DNA of 64,000 bases from Hetaerina americana (lineage: Eukaryota; Arthropoda; Insecta; Odonata; Calopterygidae), in assembly GCA_022747635.1 (NCBI GenBank), contig JAKTNV010000002.1, forward strand, positions 272,501 through 336,500, written 5' to 3'. Position numbers and translations under genes: made by a program. The notes below the pieces were generated by a model. That model searched no databases. It was not told the origin of the DNA and saw only the letters and a list, made by a program, of their open reading frames with translations. Position 1 is the first letter of the stretch; every line of letters begins with the position of its first letter. This document shows positions 63,424 to 64,000 of the stretch, one piece after another.

Positions 63424-63515
63424 CTTCCTCCTCTGGATATTCAGATCGAACCCCAAATTTCGGTTCTTCCCCGATTTTATTTTCATGCTGTCACGTTTAG
63501 GTTGGGAGTGTTGTC
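63424..63515 (-). promoter_or_regulatory. Candidate Relish 5' untranslated exon with a small upstream ORF
   Basis: On the minus strand an ATG at 63486 opens MKIKSGKNRNLGFDLNIQRR to donor AAG/GTATTG at 63424. Joined to the acceptor TTTCGAGCAG/GTACC before the Relish ATG, the small frame would read on to a TGA that overlaps the Relish start (ATGA). The exon is a prediction from splice signals only; its upstream edge is unknown. Confidence 0.35.
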
Positions 63516-64000
63516 GTCTATTTTCAAATTAACGTTTTGCCTCGTTCTCCTCCAATGACATGACGCGAAAACAGAGCCTCGTTGCCTAACCTATTACTTT
63601 TTTCAAGCATGATTAATAACAAATAACTATCGAGTAAGCGAAAATTCATTCGAGTAATCAAGAAAACTTTATCTACTAAGAAATAATAGCAAACACAACT
63701 GCAGATGCTTTGTCCATTTTACCTTTAAAATTCTACTGCAAAATCTTTGAAATTTTAGTCATTTAGCTTGGGTAAGAAAATTTGTAAATGTAGAAAGGAA
63801 GTTATAAATAAGGTAGGTACATTGGAACGTTTTCAGTAAATACAATGGCATGTTATAACGGCGAAGTAAACAAGCTAGTTGAGGCGTAATGATTTTAGCC
63901 AAGAATCAGGCTTTAGTATGTAATATTTTAATATGATGCTGAAGTCGCCTATTCCCCTTGGTATCTATGGCATAGTACGCGGTATTTCGAAAGAGCGTTT
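63516..64000. other. Probable Relish promoter side
   Basis: Upstream of the candidate first exon. I see no clear TATA box or perfect kappaB site. Contains several A/T-rich runs only. Confidence 0.3.

Overview
The window is eukaryotic and almost certainly from an arthropod, probably an insect with a large, repeat-rich genome. It is AT-rich and holds a long, many-intron gene whose introns are packed with retroelements and DNA transposons. The main content is one host gene on the minus strand, an NF-kappaB precursor of the Relish (p105-like) class. I could join 21 coding exons between 63140 (start codon) and 7325 (stop). Every exon has AG/GT borders and all reading phases agree, giving a protein of about 992 residues. 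Its order is Rel homology DNA-binding domain, IPT dimerisation domain, basic nuclear localisation stretch, linker, ankyrin repeats, acidic segment and death domain. The first 2 kb also carries the last two coding exons of an unidentified plus-strand gene ending at 1907, so the two genes are tail to tail.

The rest is intronic or intergenic sequence filled with mobile elements. Penelope-like elements (PLEs) have a C-terminal GIY-YIG endonuclease, inverted terminal arms and hammerhead ribozyme motifs; they lie near 3.7-5.2, 10.2-11.1, 14.1-14.5, 24.9-25.8, 45.5-46.0, 49.0-50.2 and 51.3-51.7 kb. A nearly complete non-LTR element with a PHD-type ORF1 and EN-RT ORF2 lies at 15.8-19.9 kb. A second CR1-type element lies at 57.35-61.38 kb on the minus strand. 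RTE-like LINE pieces lie at 5.6-6.3, 30.0-33.1 and 54.8-62.5 kb. There are three tRNA-derived SINE families, several mariners (34.3-35.6, 37.5-37.9, 50.9-53.0 and 9.5-10.0 kb), pogo/Tigger copies (23.5-25.9 and 38.0-38.7 kb), a piggyBac remnant and foldback MITEs.

The most interesting structures come from how these layers combine. Four hammerhead-like motifs lie in the sense orientation inside Relish introns. A 155-bp near-perfect hairpin sits at 30.92-31.25 kb and a 50-bp perfect palindrome sits inside a PLE. An RTE, a SINE and a CR1 are nested with readable target-site duplications. Three consecutive 63-nt, phase-1 exons lie in the linker that normally holds the Relish processing site. A possible upstream ORF would end on the Relish start codon. 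I saw no CRISPR array, bacterial operon, intact tRNA gene or rRNA gene.
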